A stretch of 64,000 bases of DNA from Microbulbifer sp. THAF38 (GTDB lineage: Bacteria > Pseudomonadota > Gammaproteobacteria > Pseudomonadales > Cellvibrionaceae), in contig NZ_CP045369.1 in the NCBI RefSeq assembly GCF_009363535.1, positions 1,437,001-1,501,000 on the forward strand. Reading direction: 5' to 3'. The translations under genes were made by a program, and so were the position numbers. Each line of letters starts with the position of its first letter. Within the stretch, counting starts at the first letter, position 1. This document shows, in pieces, positions 17,276 through 26,989 of the stretch. Under the pieces are notes generated by a model, which was not told the DNA's origin, did no database searches, and saw only the letters and a program-made list of their open reading frames with translations.

Positions 17276-18631
17276 ATGGATTTGATTCAGACGGTAATCT
17301 GGGCCCTGGTGGCCCTCGGTATACTGGTATCCTTCCACGAGTTTGGACACTTTCTCGTAGCACGGCTCTGTGGAGTCAAGGTGCTGCGCTTTTCTGTGGG
17401 CTTTGGCCGTCGCTTATTCTCCCGTTATGATCGACACGGCACTGAGTTTGCAATCTCGGCAATTCCCCTCGGCGGCTATGTCAAAATGCTGGATGAGCGG
17501 GAGGGGCCTGTCGCCGCCCACGAATTAAATCAGGCATTTAACCGCAAGAGTGTGTGGGCGCGTATGGCGATTGCCGCAGCGGGTCCCGCAGCTAATTTCT
17601 TGTTGGCTATTGTACTGTTTTGGGTTGTCTTTATGGGGGGCACGGCGGGCCCTGTACCTATCGTAGATAACGTCAAGCCTGGAACTATTGCTGAGGCAGC
17701 GGGCCTGGAGCCCGGGCAAGAAATTGTTGCGGTGGACGGTGAGGACACACCTACCTGGCAGGCGCTCAACTGGCGCTTGGCCAATCGCCTGGGAGACAGT
17801 GGCGCAATAGAGTTTTCGGTGCGCTACCCGGACTCCAATCTCGAATATCACATGGTGGCGGATATCAACCGCTGGCTCTCCGGTCAGGAAGTACCTGATC
17901 CACTGGGGGAGATTGGTCTCGAACTCTGGACTCCCCCCATCAGTATGACGCTTCACCAGGTTTTGGAAGGTAGCGCTGCCAGCGCAGCGGGTCTGCGTGC
18001 GGGTGACAAGATAGTGGCAACCGATGGGAGAACTTTTTCCGGTTGGGAGGAATGGAGCCAGTATGTACGTGCACGCGCAGGAGAGCCTCTTCTGGTAGAG
18101 GTGGAGCGGCAGGGGCAGCGTTTGACCCTGCCAGTGACGCCGGCAGAAGTGACGCTTGATGGTGGTGAGCGCGTCGGCCAAATTGGCGTGCAGCCAGTAA
18201 CAGAGCGCTGGCCAGAAGATCGGGTCAGGGTGTTCCATTATGGCGTGGCGGGAGCGCTATCGCAGGGGCTTCAGGAAACTTGGGATAAAACCCTGTTTAC
18301 CTTGAACAGCTTAAAGAAATTGATTTTTGGTCAACTTTCGACCAAAAACTTGAGTGGTCCCATCACCATTGCTAAAGTGGCGGGTACTTCCGCAGAGAGG
18401 GGATGGCAGTCATTCCTGTCACTTTTGGCTCTGCTCAGTATCAGTCTCGGTGTACTCAATCTGTTACCCATTCCGGTACTCGATGGTGGTCACCTTCTCT
18501 ACTACGGTATTGAGGCGATCAAGGGATCTCCTGTGTCTGAACGAGTACAGGTGATCGGCTTGCAGGTGGGCATGGCCCTGGTGCTTTGCATTATGGGGCT
18601 GGCTCTGTACAACGATATTTTGCGTTTGTAG
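17276..18631 (+). CDS. rseP: Site-2 intramembrane zinc protease RseP
   Basis: Cleaves anti-sigma factor RseA within the membrane to release sigmaE, and removes signal peptide remnants. 451 residues. The zinc motif HEFGH lies in the first transmembrane segment (about 22-26), with GFGRRLFS and IPLGGYVKM following. Two PDZ domains occupy about 110-310 (PGTIAEAAGLEPGQEIVAVDG; GSAASAAGLRAGDKIVATDG). The third ligand motif NLLPIPVLDGGHLLYY is near 398-413. It precedes the BAM genes, whose folding stress it helps sense. Confidence 0.98.
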   Translation: MDLIQTVIWALVALGILVSFHEFGHFLVARLCGVKVLRFSVGFGRRLFSRYDRHGTEFAISAIPLGGYVKMLDEREGPVAAHELNQAFNRKSVWARMAIAAAGPAANFLLAIVLFWVVFMGGTAGPVPIVDNVKPGTIAEAAGLEPGQEIVAVDGEDTPTWQALNWRLANRLGDSGAIEFSVRYPDSNLEYHMVADINRWLSGQEVPDPLGEIGLELWTPPISMTLHQVLEGSAASAAGLRAGDKIVATDGRTFSGWEEWSQYVRARAGEPLLVEVERQGQRLTLPVTPAEVTLDGGERVGQIGVQPVTERWPEDRVRVFHYGVAGALSQGLQETWDKTLFTLNSLKKLIFGQLSTKNLSGPITIAKVAGTSAERGWQSFLSLLALLSISLGVLNLLPIPVLDGGHLLYYGIEAIKGSPVSERVQVIGLQVGMALVLCIMGLALYNDILRL

Positions 18632-18746
18632 CGCTCTAAAGCTTATTTTCCCAACTGCACCGAGTGTGAAGGAATTTTTGTTAAGTGAGGGCGTTGCGGG
18701 TTGTTTTTGCAACCTCTGTAATAAATTGAAGTAACTCGGCATTGGA

Positions 18747-20036
18747 ATGAAATATTGGCTGATAACGATCACTCTCGGCCTGGTGCTGCCTTTCAGCGCT
18801 TTGGCACAGTCGTTCGTTCTCAGTGATATCCGGGTGGAAGGGCTACAGCGTGTTTCAGCAGGCACTGTTTTTTCAGCGCTTCCGGTTCGGGTTGGCGATG
18901 AGGTTGGGCTTGATGACATTCAGGGGGCAACCCGAGAGCTGTTCCGTACTGGTTATTTTGAAGACATACAAATTGGTCGTGAAAATAGCGTTCTCGTTGT
19001 TAATGTCAGGGAACGACCGGCCATATCAAAGATTGGTATTTCGGGAAACAAGGCGATTGCCGCAGAGGATCTGCTAAAAGCGTTGGAACAATACGGCCTG
19101 GCCGAGGGGCAGATTTTAAAACGCTCGACTCTCAAAGGTTTGACTCAGGAATTTGAGCGCCAGTATGTGGCACAGGGGCGCTATGGCGCTAGCGTCAAGA
19201 CCGAAGTCAAAGAGCTACCGCGTAATCAGGTTGAGCTGCGAGTTATTGTTGAAGAAGGGACTGTCGCTGCGATTAAACATATTAATATTGTGGGGAATCG
19301 TGTCTTTTCCGATAAAGAGCTTGGCGAAATTTTTGAGCTCAAAACTACCGGCTGGCTCTCTTGGTTGCGCAGTGATGATAAGTACTCTCTTGAGAAACTC
19401 ACTGGTGATCTCGAGCGTCTGGAGTCCTATTACCTCAATCGTGGTTACCTTGACTTCCAGATCGATTCGACCCAGGTATCTCTGGGGCCGGACAGGAAAA
19501 GTGTTTTTATCACCATTAATGTGAATGAGGGTGATGTTTACACTATCAGTGAGGTAGAAATCGCAGGAGACCCGGTAGTTTCTGAGGAAGAGATACAGCG
19601 CTTATTGTTAGTACGTGAAGGTCAGACATTCTCTCAAGAGAGGGTAACTACAACTTCCGACTATATTTCCAAGCGTTTGGGTAATAAAGGTTACGGTTTT
19701 GCCGAAGTGAGTGGCATTCCAGAGGCCAATAAAGAAGAGAATACAGTAAAAATCACCTTCTTTATCGATCCGGGAAAACGCACTTACGTACGGCGTATTA
19801 CTTTTCGTGGAAATACTCGTACCGCAGATGAAGTCTTGCGGCGAGAGTTGCGCCAGATGGAGTCGGCTTTAGCTTCCTCGGCTCGTATTGAGCAAGCCAA
19901 AGCGCGTCTTGAGCGGCTTGGTTATTTGAAGGTAGTGAAAGTTGAAACTGTTAAGGTATCCGGTGATTCAGACCGGATTGATGTCGATTACATGGTAGAG
20001 GGGCAACCCTCAGGTTCCGGGGGAGCGGGGCGCTAA
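18747..20036 (+). CDS. POTRA-only BamA paralogue (no beta-barrel)
   Basis: An intact 429-residue gene directly upstream of bamA. It has its own signal peptide (MKYWLITITLGLVLPFSALA) and then five POTRA domains that align with BamA residues about 21-420 without gaps. By hand I count about 70 differences in about 400 positions, so a little over 80% identity. It stops exactly where the barrel would begin (VDYMVEGQPSG, then SGGAGR and stop), with no frameshift visible. Codons are more AT-ending than in bamA, arguing that the duplication is not recent. The product should be a soluble periplasmic POTRA array; a role such as binding BamD or substrates is inference. Confidence 0.9.
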   Translation: MKYWLITITLGLVLPFSALAQSFVLSDIRVEGLQRVSAGTVFSALPVRVGDEVGLDDIQGATRELFRTGYFEDIQIGRENSVLVVNVRERPAISKIGISGNKAIAAEDLLKALEQYGLAEGQILKRSTLKGLTQEFERQYVAQGRYGASVKTEVKELPRNQVELRVIVEEGTVAAIKHINIVGNRVFSDKELGEIFELKTTGWLSWLRSDDKYSLEKLTGDLERLESYYLNRGYLDFQIDSTQVSLGPDRKSVFITINVNEGDVYTISEVEIAGDPVVSEEEIQRLLLVREGQTFSQERVTTTSDYISKRLGNKGYGFAEVSGIPEANKEENTVKITFFIDPGKRTYVRRITFRGNTRTADEVLRRELRQMESALASSARIEQAKARLERLGYLKVVKVETVKVSGDSDRIDVDYMVEGQPSGSGGAGR

Positions 20037-20086
20037 TAAAGTGCTGTAACTCCTGGATTGCGAATAAAAAGACTCGGAATTAGTAG

Positions 20087-22639
20087 ATGAAAGATTTCCT
20101 GAAAGCGGCCTCCCTCGGCCTGATGTTGCCTTTAAGTGCAATAGCGCAGTCGTTCGTGGTCAATGATATTCGCGTGGAAGGATTACAGCGCGTCTCTGCC
20201 GGTACCGTTTTTTCCGCCCTTCCCGTGCGAGTGGGCGATGAAATTGAGTCTGTGGAAATCCAGAGCGCCACTCGGGCACTATTTCGTACCGGGTACTTTG
20301 AAGACATCCAGATCGGCCGTGAAAACGGTGTGCTTGTGGTTACGGTGCGTGAACGCCCGGCAATCTCCAAAATCGAGATCACCGGCAATAAGGCTATCGC
20401 CACTGAAGATCTACTCAAAGGCATGAAAGATAACGGTTTGTCCGAGGGGCAGATCTTCAAACGGGCAACTCTAGAAGGGCTTGCCCAGGAGCTCGAGCGT
20501 CAATATGTAGCGCAGGGGCGCTATGGCGCCAGCGTAAAGACCGAAGTCAAAGAGCTGCCGCGCAACCAGGTCGAACTCCGGGTTATCGTCGATGAGGGCT
20601 CGGTCGCGGCGATTAAGCACATCAATGTTGTGGGTAACCGGGCCTTTTCCGATGAGGAACTGGCGGAAATTTTCGAGTTGCAGACCACTGGCTGGTTGTC
20701 TTGGCTGCGCAGCGATGACAAATACTCCCGCGAGAAGCTTACCGGTGACCTGGAGCGCCTGGAATCCTACTATCTCGACCGCGGCTACCTGGATTTTCAG
20801 ATCGAGTCGACTCAAGTTTCCCTGAGCCCTGACAAGCAGAGCGTTTTTATCACGGTCAATGTGCGAGAGGGCGATGTTTACACGGTCAGCGAAGTGGACC
20901 TTGCCGGTGATCCGGTGGTATCGGAAGAGGAAATCAAGCGTCTGTTGTTGGTACGTGAAGGGCAGACTTTCTCCCAAATCCGGATGACCACCACTTCTGA
21001 CTACATTACCAAGCGCCTGGGCAACGAGGGCTATACCTTTGCGGAAGTGAATGGTATTCCCGAGCCCAATAAAGAAGATAATACGGTAAAAATCACCTTC
21101 TTTATCAACCCCGGCAAGCGCGCTTATGTGCGCCGAATTCAATTCCGCGGAAACACCCGTACTGCCGATGAAGTATTGCGCCGTGAGATGCGCCAGATGG
21201 AGTCGGCCTCGGCTTCCTCCGCAAGAATTGAGCAGTCCAAGGTGCGCCTGGAGCGCCTCGGTTACTTCAAAGAGGTAGAGGTGGAAACCGCAGAGGTACC
21301 AGGCACTTCTGACCAGATCGATGTGGAATATACCGTTGAGGAGCAGCCTTCTGGTTCTATTGGCGGCACCATCGGTTGGGCCCAGAGCAGTGGCTTGGTA
21401 CTCGGAGGTAATATTCAGGAGAACAACTGGCTGGGTACTGGCAAGCAGGTAGGTATCGGGGTTAACGTTTCTACCTATCAGACTGCAATGAACTTCTCCT
21501 ACCTCGACCCCTACTTCACCCCGGATGGAGTAAGTCGTGGTTTTAATGTTTTCTTCCGAGAAAATGATTATTCTGAGGTTAATCTTTCTGACTATAACAC
21601 CACAACTTACGGTGGTGGTGTCAGCTTTGGCTACCCGGTTTCGGAAATCTCTCGCGTTGGTTTGAATGTTAACTTCAATCATTTGGAGCTTTCTGCTTCA
21701 AGTGGTTCTGTGCAGGAAATTAAATCTAGCCCATCTTTTTTGGACGACACGTCTCTTGAGGGGGTGACACGCGCTAATGCTGAGATAATCGTCGATGATG
21801 CCAACAATGGAATTGCAAACAACCTTGCAATGATGATTGATGAAAACCAATTTAATACCTCGGCCGATGGTTTTATTGACCGCTATGGCGATGCGTTTAA
21901 CAACTTAGCTTTGACCGCTTCTTATGCCCGTTCCACTCTGAACCGCGGTATTCTGGCGACTCGCGGAGCTTCCCAGAACTTCTCCGCAGAATTCACTGTG
22001 CCTGGTAGTGATCTCGAATATTATAAATTTATCTATACCGGCCAGTATTTCCGCCCCCTAACTAAGAGTTTGACTCTGCGTTTGCGTACGCGACTGGGTT
22101 ACGGAGATGGCTATGGTGACCTCGACCAGCTGCCCTTCTTTGAAAACTTCTATGCAGGTGGTTTTGGCTCTGTGCGTGGCTTCAAGCGTAATACATTGGG
22201 CCCCCGTTCCACTCCTGCAGAGTTTTATACTCAACTTCCTTGTGCAACCGATGGTGAAAGCATCACACAAAACTGCTATCAGGTAGATGAGAATGGAAAC
22301 CTGGATATCCGTCAGAACGGTGATGCCGATCCATTTGGCGGAAACATCCTAGTCGAGGGTAGCGCCGAGGTTATCTTCCCGCTTCCATTTATCAAAGATC
22401 AGCGCTCCCTACAGTCTGCTTTCTTCATTGACGCAGGTAATGTATTTGATACCAGCTGCGATGAAACCCAGATCAACTGTTACGATGTGGACTTTGGTAA
22501 AATGAATGTTTCCGCGGGCATCGGCTTGACTTGGGTGACTGGTTTTGGCCCACTGACCTTCAGCTTGGCTAAAGCCTTGAAGGAAAATGACGATGATGAA
22601 ACTGAAGTGTTCCAGTTTACCTTGGGTAACAGCTTCTAA
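20087..22639 (+). CDS. bamA: Outer membrane protein assembly factor BamA
   Basis: The essential Omp85 insertase of the BAM complex. 850 residues: signal peptide 1-20 (MKDFLKAASLGLMLPLSAIA), five POTRA domains to about 420, then a 16-strand barrel. The lid-loop L6 motif VRGF is in FGSVRGFKRNTLGPR (about 700), and the C-terminal strand ends FQFTLGNSF with the terminal Phe beta-signal. It is about 40 residues longer than the E. coli protein; an extra Asp/Asn-rich extracellular stretch lies around residues 545-600. Upstream by 50 nt is the POTRA-only copy; skp follows. Confidence 0.98.
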   Translation: MKDFLKAASLGLMLPLSAIAQSFVVNDIRVEGLQRVSAGTVFSALPVRVGDEIESVEIQSATRALFRTGYFEDIQIGRENGVLVVTVRERPAISKIEITGNKAIATEDLLKGMKDNGLSEGQIFKRATLEGLAQELERQYVAQGRYGASVKTEVKELPRNQVELRVIVDEGSVAAIKHINVVGNRAFSDEELAEIFELQTTGWLSWLRSDDKYSREKLTGDLERLESYYLDRGYLDFQIESTQVSLSPDKQSVFITVNVREGDVYTVSEVDLAGDPVVSEEEIKRLLLVREGQTFSQIRMTTTSDYITKRLGNEGYTFAEVNGIPEPNKEDNTVKITFFINPGKRAYVRRIQFRGNTRTADEVLRREMRQMESASASSARIEQSKVRLERLGYFKEVEVETAEVPGTSDQIDVEYTVEEQPSGSIGGTIGWAQSSGLVLGGNIQENNWLGTGKQVGIGVNVSTYQTAMNFSYLDPYFTPDGVSRGFNVFFRENDYSEVNLSDYNTTTYGGGVSFGYPVSEISRVGLNVNFNHLELSASSGSVQEIKSSPSFLDDTSLEGVTRANAEIIVDDANNGIANNLAMMIDENQFNTSADGFIDRYGDAFNNLALTASYARSTLNRGILATRGASQNFSAEFTVPGSDLEYYKFIYTGQYFRPLTKSLTLRLRTRLGYGDGYGDLDQLPFFENFYAGGFGSVRGFKRNTLGPRSTPAEFYTQLPCATDGESITQNCYQVDENGNLDIRQNGDADPFGGNILVEGSAEVIFPLPFIKDQRSLQSAFFIDAGNVFDTSCDETQINCYDVDFGKMNVSAGIGLTWVTGFGPLTFSLAKALKENDDDETEVFQFTLGNSF

Positions 22640-22709
22640 ATTAATCGGACATAAATGGATAGAGCGCAGTTGTTGCGCATAAAAAATAAAATCAATTGGA
22701 GAGACCAAA

Positions 22710-23225
22710 GTGCTTAAGAATGTAAAGATTTTCGCAATCCTGCTGGTTGGTATAACCCTTTCTGGTGCCGCTCTGGCGCAGACTAAGGTTGCGGTATTTA
22801 ACCTGCAGGCCGCGATTATGAGCACCGATGTGGCCAAGACCAAGGTCAATTCACTGAAGACCAGTTCCGAGTATTCCAAGCTGCAAAGCAGCGCCGAATC
22901 AATTCGTTCAGAGCTGCAAAAAATGGCAGAGGACGCGCAGAAAAACAGTGTTACTTGGTCCGATGAGCAGAAAACCGAATACCAGCGTAAAATGAACTTC
23001 CAGCGTTCAGACTTTGAAACTACTGTTAAAAAGCTTCGTGCAATGGAAGCTCAGGTGGGGCAGGAAATCCAGACTTCCCTGGGGCCCAAAGCCAAAGCTG
23101 CACTGGAAGCGATCATTAAAGAGCAAAAGCTAGATCTGGTGTTGGACGCCTCTACCGCTTACTTCGCCAATCCTTCAGTTAACCTGACTGAGGCTGTCGT
23201 AAAGCGTATGAACGCTGATAAGTAA
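22710..23225 (+). CDS. skp: OmpH/Skp-family periplasmic chaperone
   Basis: A periplasmic chaperone that carries unfolded outer-membrane proteins to BamA. 171 residues, with a signal peptide MLKNVKIFAILLVGITLSGAALA. VAVFNLQAAIMSTDVAKTK is the usual first beta strand (E. coli VNMGSLFQQV region). The middle is a charged coiled-coil (EYSKLQSSAESIRSELQKM) forming the tentacle, and LDLVLDASTAYFANPSVNL closes the body. The start is GTG at 22710. Directly downstream of bamA and upstream of lpxD, as in enterics. Confidence 0.93.
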   Translation: MLKNVKIFAILLVGITLSGAALAQTKVAVFNLQAAIMSTDVAKTKVNSLKTSSEYSKLQSSAESIRSELQKMAEDAQKNSVTWSDEQKTEYQRKMNFQRSDFETTVKKLRAMEAQVGQEIQTSLGPKAKAALEAIIKEQKLDLVLDASTAYFANPSVNLTEAVVKRMNADK

Positions 23226-23237
23226 TCGATAGCCTGT

Positions 23238-24293
23238 ATGAGAGACAATTTGTCGTTAACCCAGCTTGCGCAAGCGCTGGGTGCTCAGCTGCGTCTGGCC
23301 CCAGGGGTAGACGCAGACCATGTAATTTGTGGCCTGAGTACCTTGCAAGATGCAGGGCCGGACCAGCTGACCTTTCTGGCAAACCCCAATTATCGTCGCT
23401 TCCTCAAGATTACATCGGCTGGTGCAGTACTTGTGACCAGTGAGTTTGTCGAGGAGACACCTGTTAGTGCCCTATGTGTGGATAATCCCTACCTAGCTTT
23501 TGCCAGGGCCAGTGCTTTATTCAATACGGCTCCAACCATAGAGGCTGGAGTGCACCCTAGTGCTGTAGTTCACTCAGATGCTGAAGTGGACCCCAGTGCC
23601 TCCATTGCCGCGGGTGCAGTAATTGAGGCATTTGCGAAAATTGGTCCTAGTGCATCGGTTGGTGCCAACTGTTTTGTGGGAGAGGGTAGCACCTTGGGTG
23701 AAGGGAGCTGCCTCTTTGCTGGCGCGATACTGCATCACGGTTGTCAGGTGGGTCGGAATGTTATCATCCATAGCCATGCGGTTATTGGTGCGGATGGCTT
23801 TGGTTTTGCTCCTCATCAGCGGGAGTGGATAAAAATTTACCAGTTGGGCGGCGTCCAGATTGGCGATGAAGTTGAAATAGGTGCCAACACCTGCGTGGAT
23901 CGTGGAGCGCTAGGTGATACGGTGATTGGCCGTGGAGTCAAGATCGACAACTTGGTCCAAATCGCGCACAATGTGCAGATTGGTGACTACTCAGCCATCG
24001 CCGCATGTACCGGAATCGCCGGCAGCGCAATGATAGGGAAGCACTGTGCTTTAGGTGGCAGCTCCCGCATAGCTGGGCATGTAACGATCGCCGATGGCTG
24101 CCAGGTTACCGCTAATACCTTTGTGACCAAATCCATTGAAAAGCCGGGAATTTATTCCGGCGCCTTACCCTTTGATGACAGTCAGTCTTGGCGTCGCAAC
24201 GCGGTGCGCTTCGGTCAGTTGGATAAAATGGCGCGAAGAGTGAAAGATTTGGAGAGGCAGCTTGAGGTATTGTCCCGCGACAGGGATGAATAG
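23238..24293 (+). CDS. lpxD: UDP-3-O-(3-hydroxyacyl)glucosamine N-acyltransferase
   Basis: Third step of lipid A synthesis, adding the second 3-hydroxyacyl chain. 351 residues. The N-terminal uridine-binding domain ([20 protein letters not shown]) is followed by a left-handed beta-helix with many hexapeptide repeats ([32 protein letters not shown]). The catalytic His is in [12 protein letters not shown] (about 244). The C-terminal helix ([17 protein letters not shown]) forms the trimer bundle. It begins 12 nt after skp. Confidence 0.98.
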   Translation: MRDNLSLTQLAQALGAQLRLAPGVDADHVICGLSTLQDAGPDQLTFLANPNYRRFLKITSAGAVLVTSEFVEETPVSALCVDNPYLAFARASALFNTAPTIEAGVHPSAVVHSDAEVDPSASIAAGAVIEAFAKIGPSASVGANCFVGEGSTLGEGSCLFAGAILHHGCQVGRNVIIHSHAVIGADGFGFAPHQREWIKIYQLGGVQIGDEVEIGANTCVDRGALGDTVIGRGVKIDNLVQIAHNVQIGDYSAIAACTGIAGSAMIGKHCALGGSSRIAGHVTIADGCQVTANTFVTKSIEKPGIYSGALPFDDSQSWRRNAVRFGQLDKMARRVKDLERQLEVLSRDRDE

Positions 24294-24331
24294 CTCAACT
24301 GCTGTAAGAAAAACAATTTTGAATTGCTGTT

Positions 24332-24354
24332 TTCGGGGCGTTTAACGCCCCGAA
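24332..24354. repeat. Perfect inverted repeat between lpxD and fabZ
   Basis: TTCGGGGCG and CGCCCCGAA form a perfect 9 bp stem with the 5 nt loop TTTAA. It is not followed by a T run on the plus strand, so it is unlikely to be a full terminator; it may set relative expression in the lpxD-fabZ-lpxA transcript. Confidence 0.5.
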
Positions 24355-24376
24355 GTGGTTTCTGGGGGCATTTGGA

Positions 24377-24814
24377 ATGATGGATGTAACTGAGATTCGC
24401 GAGTACCTGCCACATCGCTATCCGTTTTTATTGGTCGATCGTGTTGTCGAACTCGAGGAAGGAAAGTTTATTAAGGGGTATAAAAATATTTCTGTTAATG
24501 AAGAGCTGTTTAACGGTCACTTTCCACAGATGCCGATTTTTCCCGGTGTTATGATCGTTGAGGCTTTGGCACAAGTTTCTGGAATCCTCGGTTTCAAAAC
24601 ATTTGGTAAGAAACCAGAGGATGGCTACCTCTACCTGTTTGGCGGTGTCGACAAGGCTCGATTCAAGCGTCAGGTGGTGCCGGGGGATAGGCTGGATTTG
24701 ATGTCCGAAGCGGTTTCGGTACGTCGTAACATCTGGAAGTTTTCCTGTAAGGCCAGTGTCGATGGAGAGTTGGCTGCCTCTGCCGACCTTCTGTGTGCGG
24801 TAAAGCAGGTCTAG
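24377..24814 (+). CDS. fabZ: 3-hydroxyacyl-[acyl-carrier-protein] dehydratase FabZ
   Basis: Dehydrates 3-hydroxyacyl-ACP in fatty acid elongation, competing with LpxA/LpxD for the same acyl-ACP pool. 145 residues of hot-dog fold, with [12 protein letters not shown] near 13-24 and the catalytic helix region [20 protein letters not shown] (about 49-68), where His and Glu are the active residues. Two adjacent ATGs exist at 24377 and 24380; either could be used. Located between lpxD and lpxA, as usual. Confidence 0.98.
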   Translation: MMDVTEIREYLPHRYPFLLVDRVVELEEGKFIKGYKNISVNEELFNGHFPQMPIFPGVMIVEALAQVSGILGFKTFGKKPEDGYLYLFGGVDKARFKRQVVPGDRLDLMSEAVSVRRNIWKFSCKASVDGELAASADLLCAVKQV

Positions 24815-24928
24815 CATTTCTGCTCGTCACTTGGTGTGACCACTGAGGTGCTTTAGATAGTTTTCCCGTTGTTATTTATGTGAAGTTGTAGTGTCCGTAG
24901 CGCCGCTACTTGAGGAGTAGATTCCAGA

Positions 24929-25708
24929 ATGCAGACAAATATCCACCCCACAGCTATTGTCGATCCGACGGCGGTTATCGGTTCCGGGGTGAGTATCGGA
25001 GCCTATTCCATTGTCGGGGCCAATGTTGAGCTTGGTGATGGCTGTGAGATAGCTTCACATGTCGTATTGAGCGGTCCCACTAAGCTCGGAAAAAATAATC
25101 GCATTTATCAGTTTGCCTCGATAGGGCAGGATACGCCGGACAAAAAATACCAGGGTGAGGAGACCACCCTCGTAGTTGGTGATAACAACGTCATTCGCGA
25201 GGGCGTCACTATTCATCGCGGCACCGTGCAAGACCGCGGGGAAACCACAATCGGCAGTGATAATCTGATTATGGCCTATGCCCATATTGGCCATGATAGT
25301 GTTGTCGGTAACCATACGATTCTGGTGAATAATGTGGGGCTTGCCGGCCATGTTATTGTTAAGGATTGGGCAATTCTTAGCGGTTACAGTCTTGTGCATC
25401 AGCATTGTACGATTGGAGAGCACGCTTTCCTGGGCATGGGGGCGGCAATCGGTAAAGATGTGCCCGCTTACGTTATGGTTGCCGGGAATCCGGCGGAGGC
25501 CAAAACCATCAATGCTGAAGGTTTACGTCGTCGTGGTTTTTCCCGCGAGGATATCTCTTTGATCAACAAGGCTTACAAAACGGTCTACCGACGTGGCCTT
25601 ACCCTGCAGGAAGCTTTACAGGCCCTGAGAGAGTTGCGTGAACAGTCCCCTGTGATCCAGCCCTGGATTGATTCCCTGCAGTCCTCAGCCCGCGGCATTG
25701 TCCGCTAA
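24929..25708 (+). CDS. lpxA: UDP-N-acetylglucosamine O-acyltransferase
   Basis: First step of lipid A synthesis: adds a 3-hydroxyacyl chain to UDP-GlcNAc. 259 residues. Left-handed beta-helix repeats run from IHPTAIVDPTAVIGSG; the catalytic His lies in MAYAHIGHDSVVGNH (about 121-128), GNPAEAKTINAEGLRRRGFS is the classic nucleotide-binding segment (about 187-206), and the C-terminal helices follow. Start ATG 24929 with GAGGAG upstream. Confidence 0.99.
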   Translation: MQTNIHPTAIVDPTAVIGSGVSIGAYSIVGANVELGDGCEIASHVVLSGPTKLGKNNRIYQFASIGQDTPDKKYQGEETTLVVGDNNVIREGVTIHRGTVQDRGETTIGSDNLIMAYAHIGHDSVVGNHTILVNNVGLAGHVIVKDWAILSGYSLVHQHCTIGEHAFLGMGAAIGKDVPAYVMVAGNPAEAKTINAEGLRRRGFSREDISLINKAYKTVYRRGLTLQEALQALRELREQSPVIQPWIDSLQSSARGIVR

Positions 25709-25823
25709 CCACAATCCATTACGGGGAGTGCGGTTATTGGCCACTTCCCGAAAATAGTCTTTTCTTCTTTCGCTCGGTGTTTATAAGAGTTAGGTCTATT
25801 CCGCTCTGGGGGAATATTTAGGC

Positions 25824-26972
25824 GTGTCAGAAAATAATAAACCGGTTCGTATTGGTATTGTTGTTGGTGAGGCCTCTGGGGATATCCTCGGTGCAGGTCT
25901 TATAGAAGCCATGCAAAAGCGTCTACCGGGAATTCAATTTGAAGGGATTGCCGGTCCGCGTATGCTGGCCTTGGGGGCAAAAACCCTGTTTCCGATGGAG
26001 CGTCTCTCGGTGATGGGTTTCGTTGAACCGTTAAAGCGCTTGCCGGAATTGTTAAAAATTCGCCGTACCCTGCGTGAGCATTTTACTGAGAATCCACCGG
26101 ATCTTTTTATCGGTATTGATTCGCCGGATTTTAATTTATCGCTGGAAGAATCTCTCAAGGCCGAGGGCATCCGCACCGTACACTATGTCAGCCCTTCAGT
26201 TTGGGCGTGGCGGCGGGGGCGGATTAAAAAGATTGCTCGAGCCATCGACCATATGCTCACGTTACTGCCTTTTGAGGCGGCCTTTTACCGGGAAAAACAA
26301 GTGCCGGTGACGTTTGTGGGGCATCCCCTTGCGGATGAAATCCCCCTGCAGGTTAACAATGTCGCAGCGCGCAAAGAGTTAGGTTTTGAAGCTGATGATA
26401 GAGTTATCGCGCTGTTGCCGGGTAGTCGTGGCGGTGAGGTACGCTTACTTGGACCGTTATTTTTGCAAACGGCTCGCTGGTGTTATCAGCGCCACCCCGA
26501 TCTTAAGTTTGTTTTGCCAGCGGCCAATGAGCAGCGCCTGGCGGAATTGAAAGAGCAGTTGGAGAGTTTCCCAGAGCTGCCGGTTACCTTGCTGGAAGGG
26601 GATTCGCACAAGGCCCTCAGTGTCTCTAATTCCGTATTGATTGCCTCGGGCACGGCGACTCTGGAGACGATGCTGCTGAAAAAGCCCATGGTAGTGGCCT
26701 ATAAACTGGGCAAAATCTCCTATGCCATCGTCTCCCGTATGTTACATACCACCTGGGTCTCGTTGCCTAACTTATTGGCACAGAGGGAGCTGGTTCCGGA
26801 AATTTTACAGAGTGACGCGACCCCTGAAAATCTCGGGGCTGCGTTGATGCGCTATTTTGAGGATCCGCTGCTCGGCGATCAGTTAGAGCGCGAGTTTGAC
26901 GACCTTCATCAACAGTTGCGACGAAATGCCTCCGAGCGGGCGGCCGATGCTATTTGTACTCTTTTGAAGTAA
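25824..26972 (+). CDS. lpxB: Lipid A disaccharide synthase
   Basis: A GT19 glycosyltransferase joining UDP-2,3-diacylglucosamine to lipid X. 382 residues. IGIVVGEASGDILGAGLIEAM at the N-terminus, FIGIDSPDFNLSLE (about 96), HYVSPSVWAWRRGRIKKI (about 122-139), FVGHPLADEIP and LLPGSRGGEV (about 194) are family signatures. Start is GTG at 25824, preceded by GGGGGAA. It follows lpxA and precedes rnhB, the standard order. Confidence 0.98.
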   Translation: MSENNKPVRIGIVVGEASGDILGAGLIEAMQKRLPGIQFEGIAGPRMLALGAKTLFPMERLSVMGFVEPLKRLPELLKIRRTLREHFTENPPDLFIGIDSPDFNLSLEESLKAEGIRTVHYVSPSVWAWRRGRIKKIARAIDHMLTLLPFEAAFYREKQVPVTFVGHPLADEIPLQVNNVAARKELGFEADDRVIALLPGSRGGEVRLLGPLFLQTARWCYQRHPDLKFVLPAANEQRLAELKEQLESFPELPVTLLEGDSHKALSVSNSVLIASGTATLETMLLKKPMVVAYKLGKISYAIVSRMLHTTWVSLPNLLAQRELVPEILQSDATPENLGAALMRYFEDPLLGDQLEREFDDLHQQLRRNASERAADAICTLLK

Positions 26973-26989
26973 TGAGGTTTTAAAAATCC

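Noticed and set aside
20471-21682. A 403-codon minus-strand open frame opposite bamA.
   Set aside because: It lies wholly within the BamA coding frame, has no family signature and no ribosome binding site; GC-skewed codons produce such shadows.
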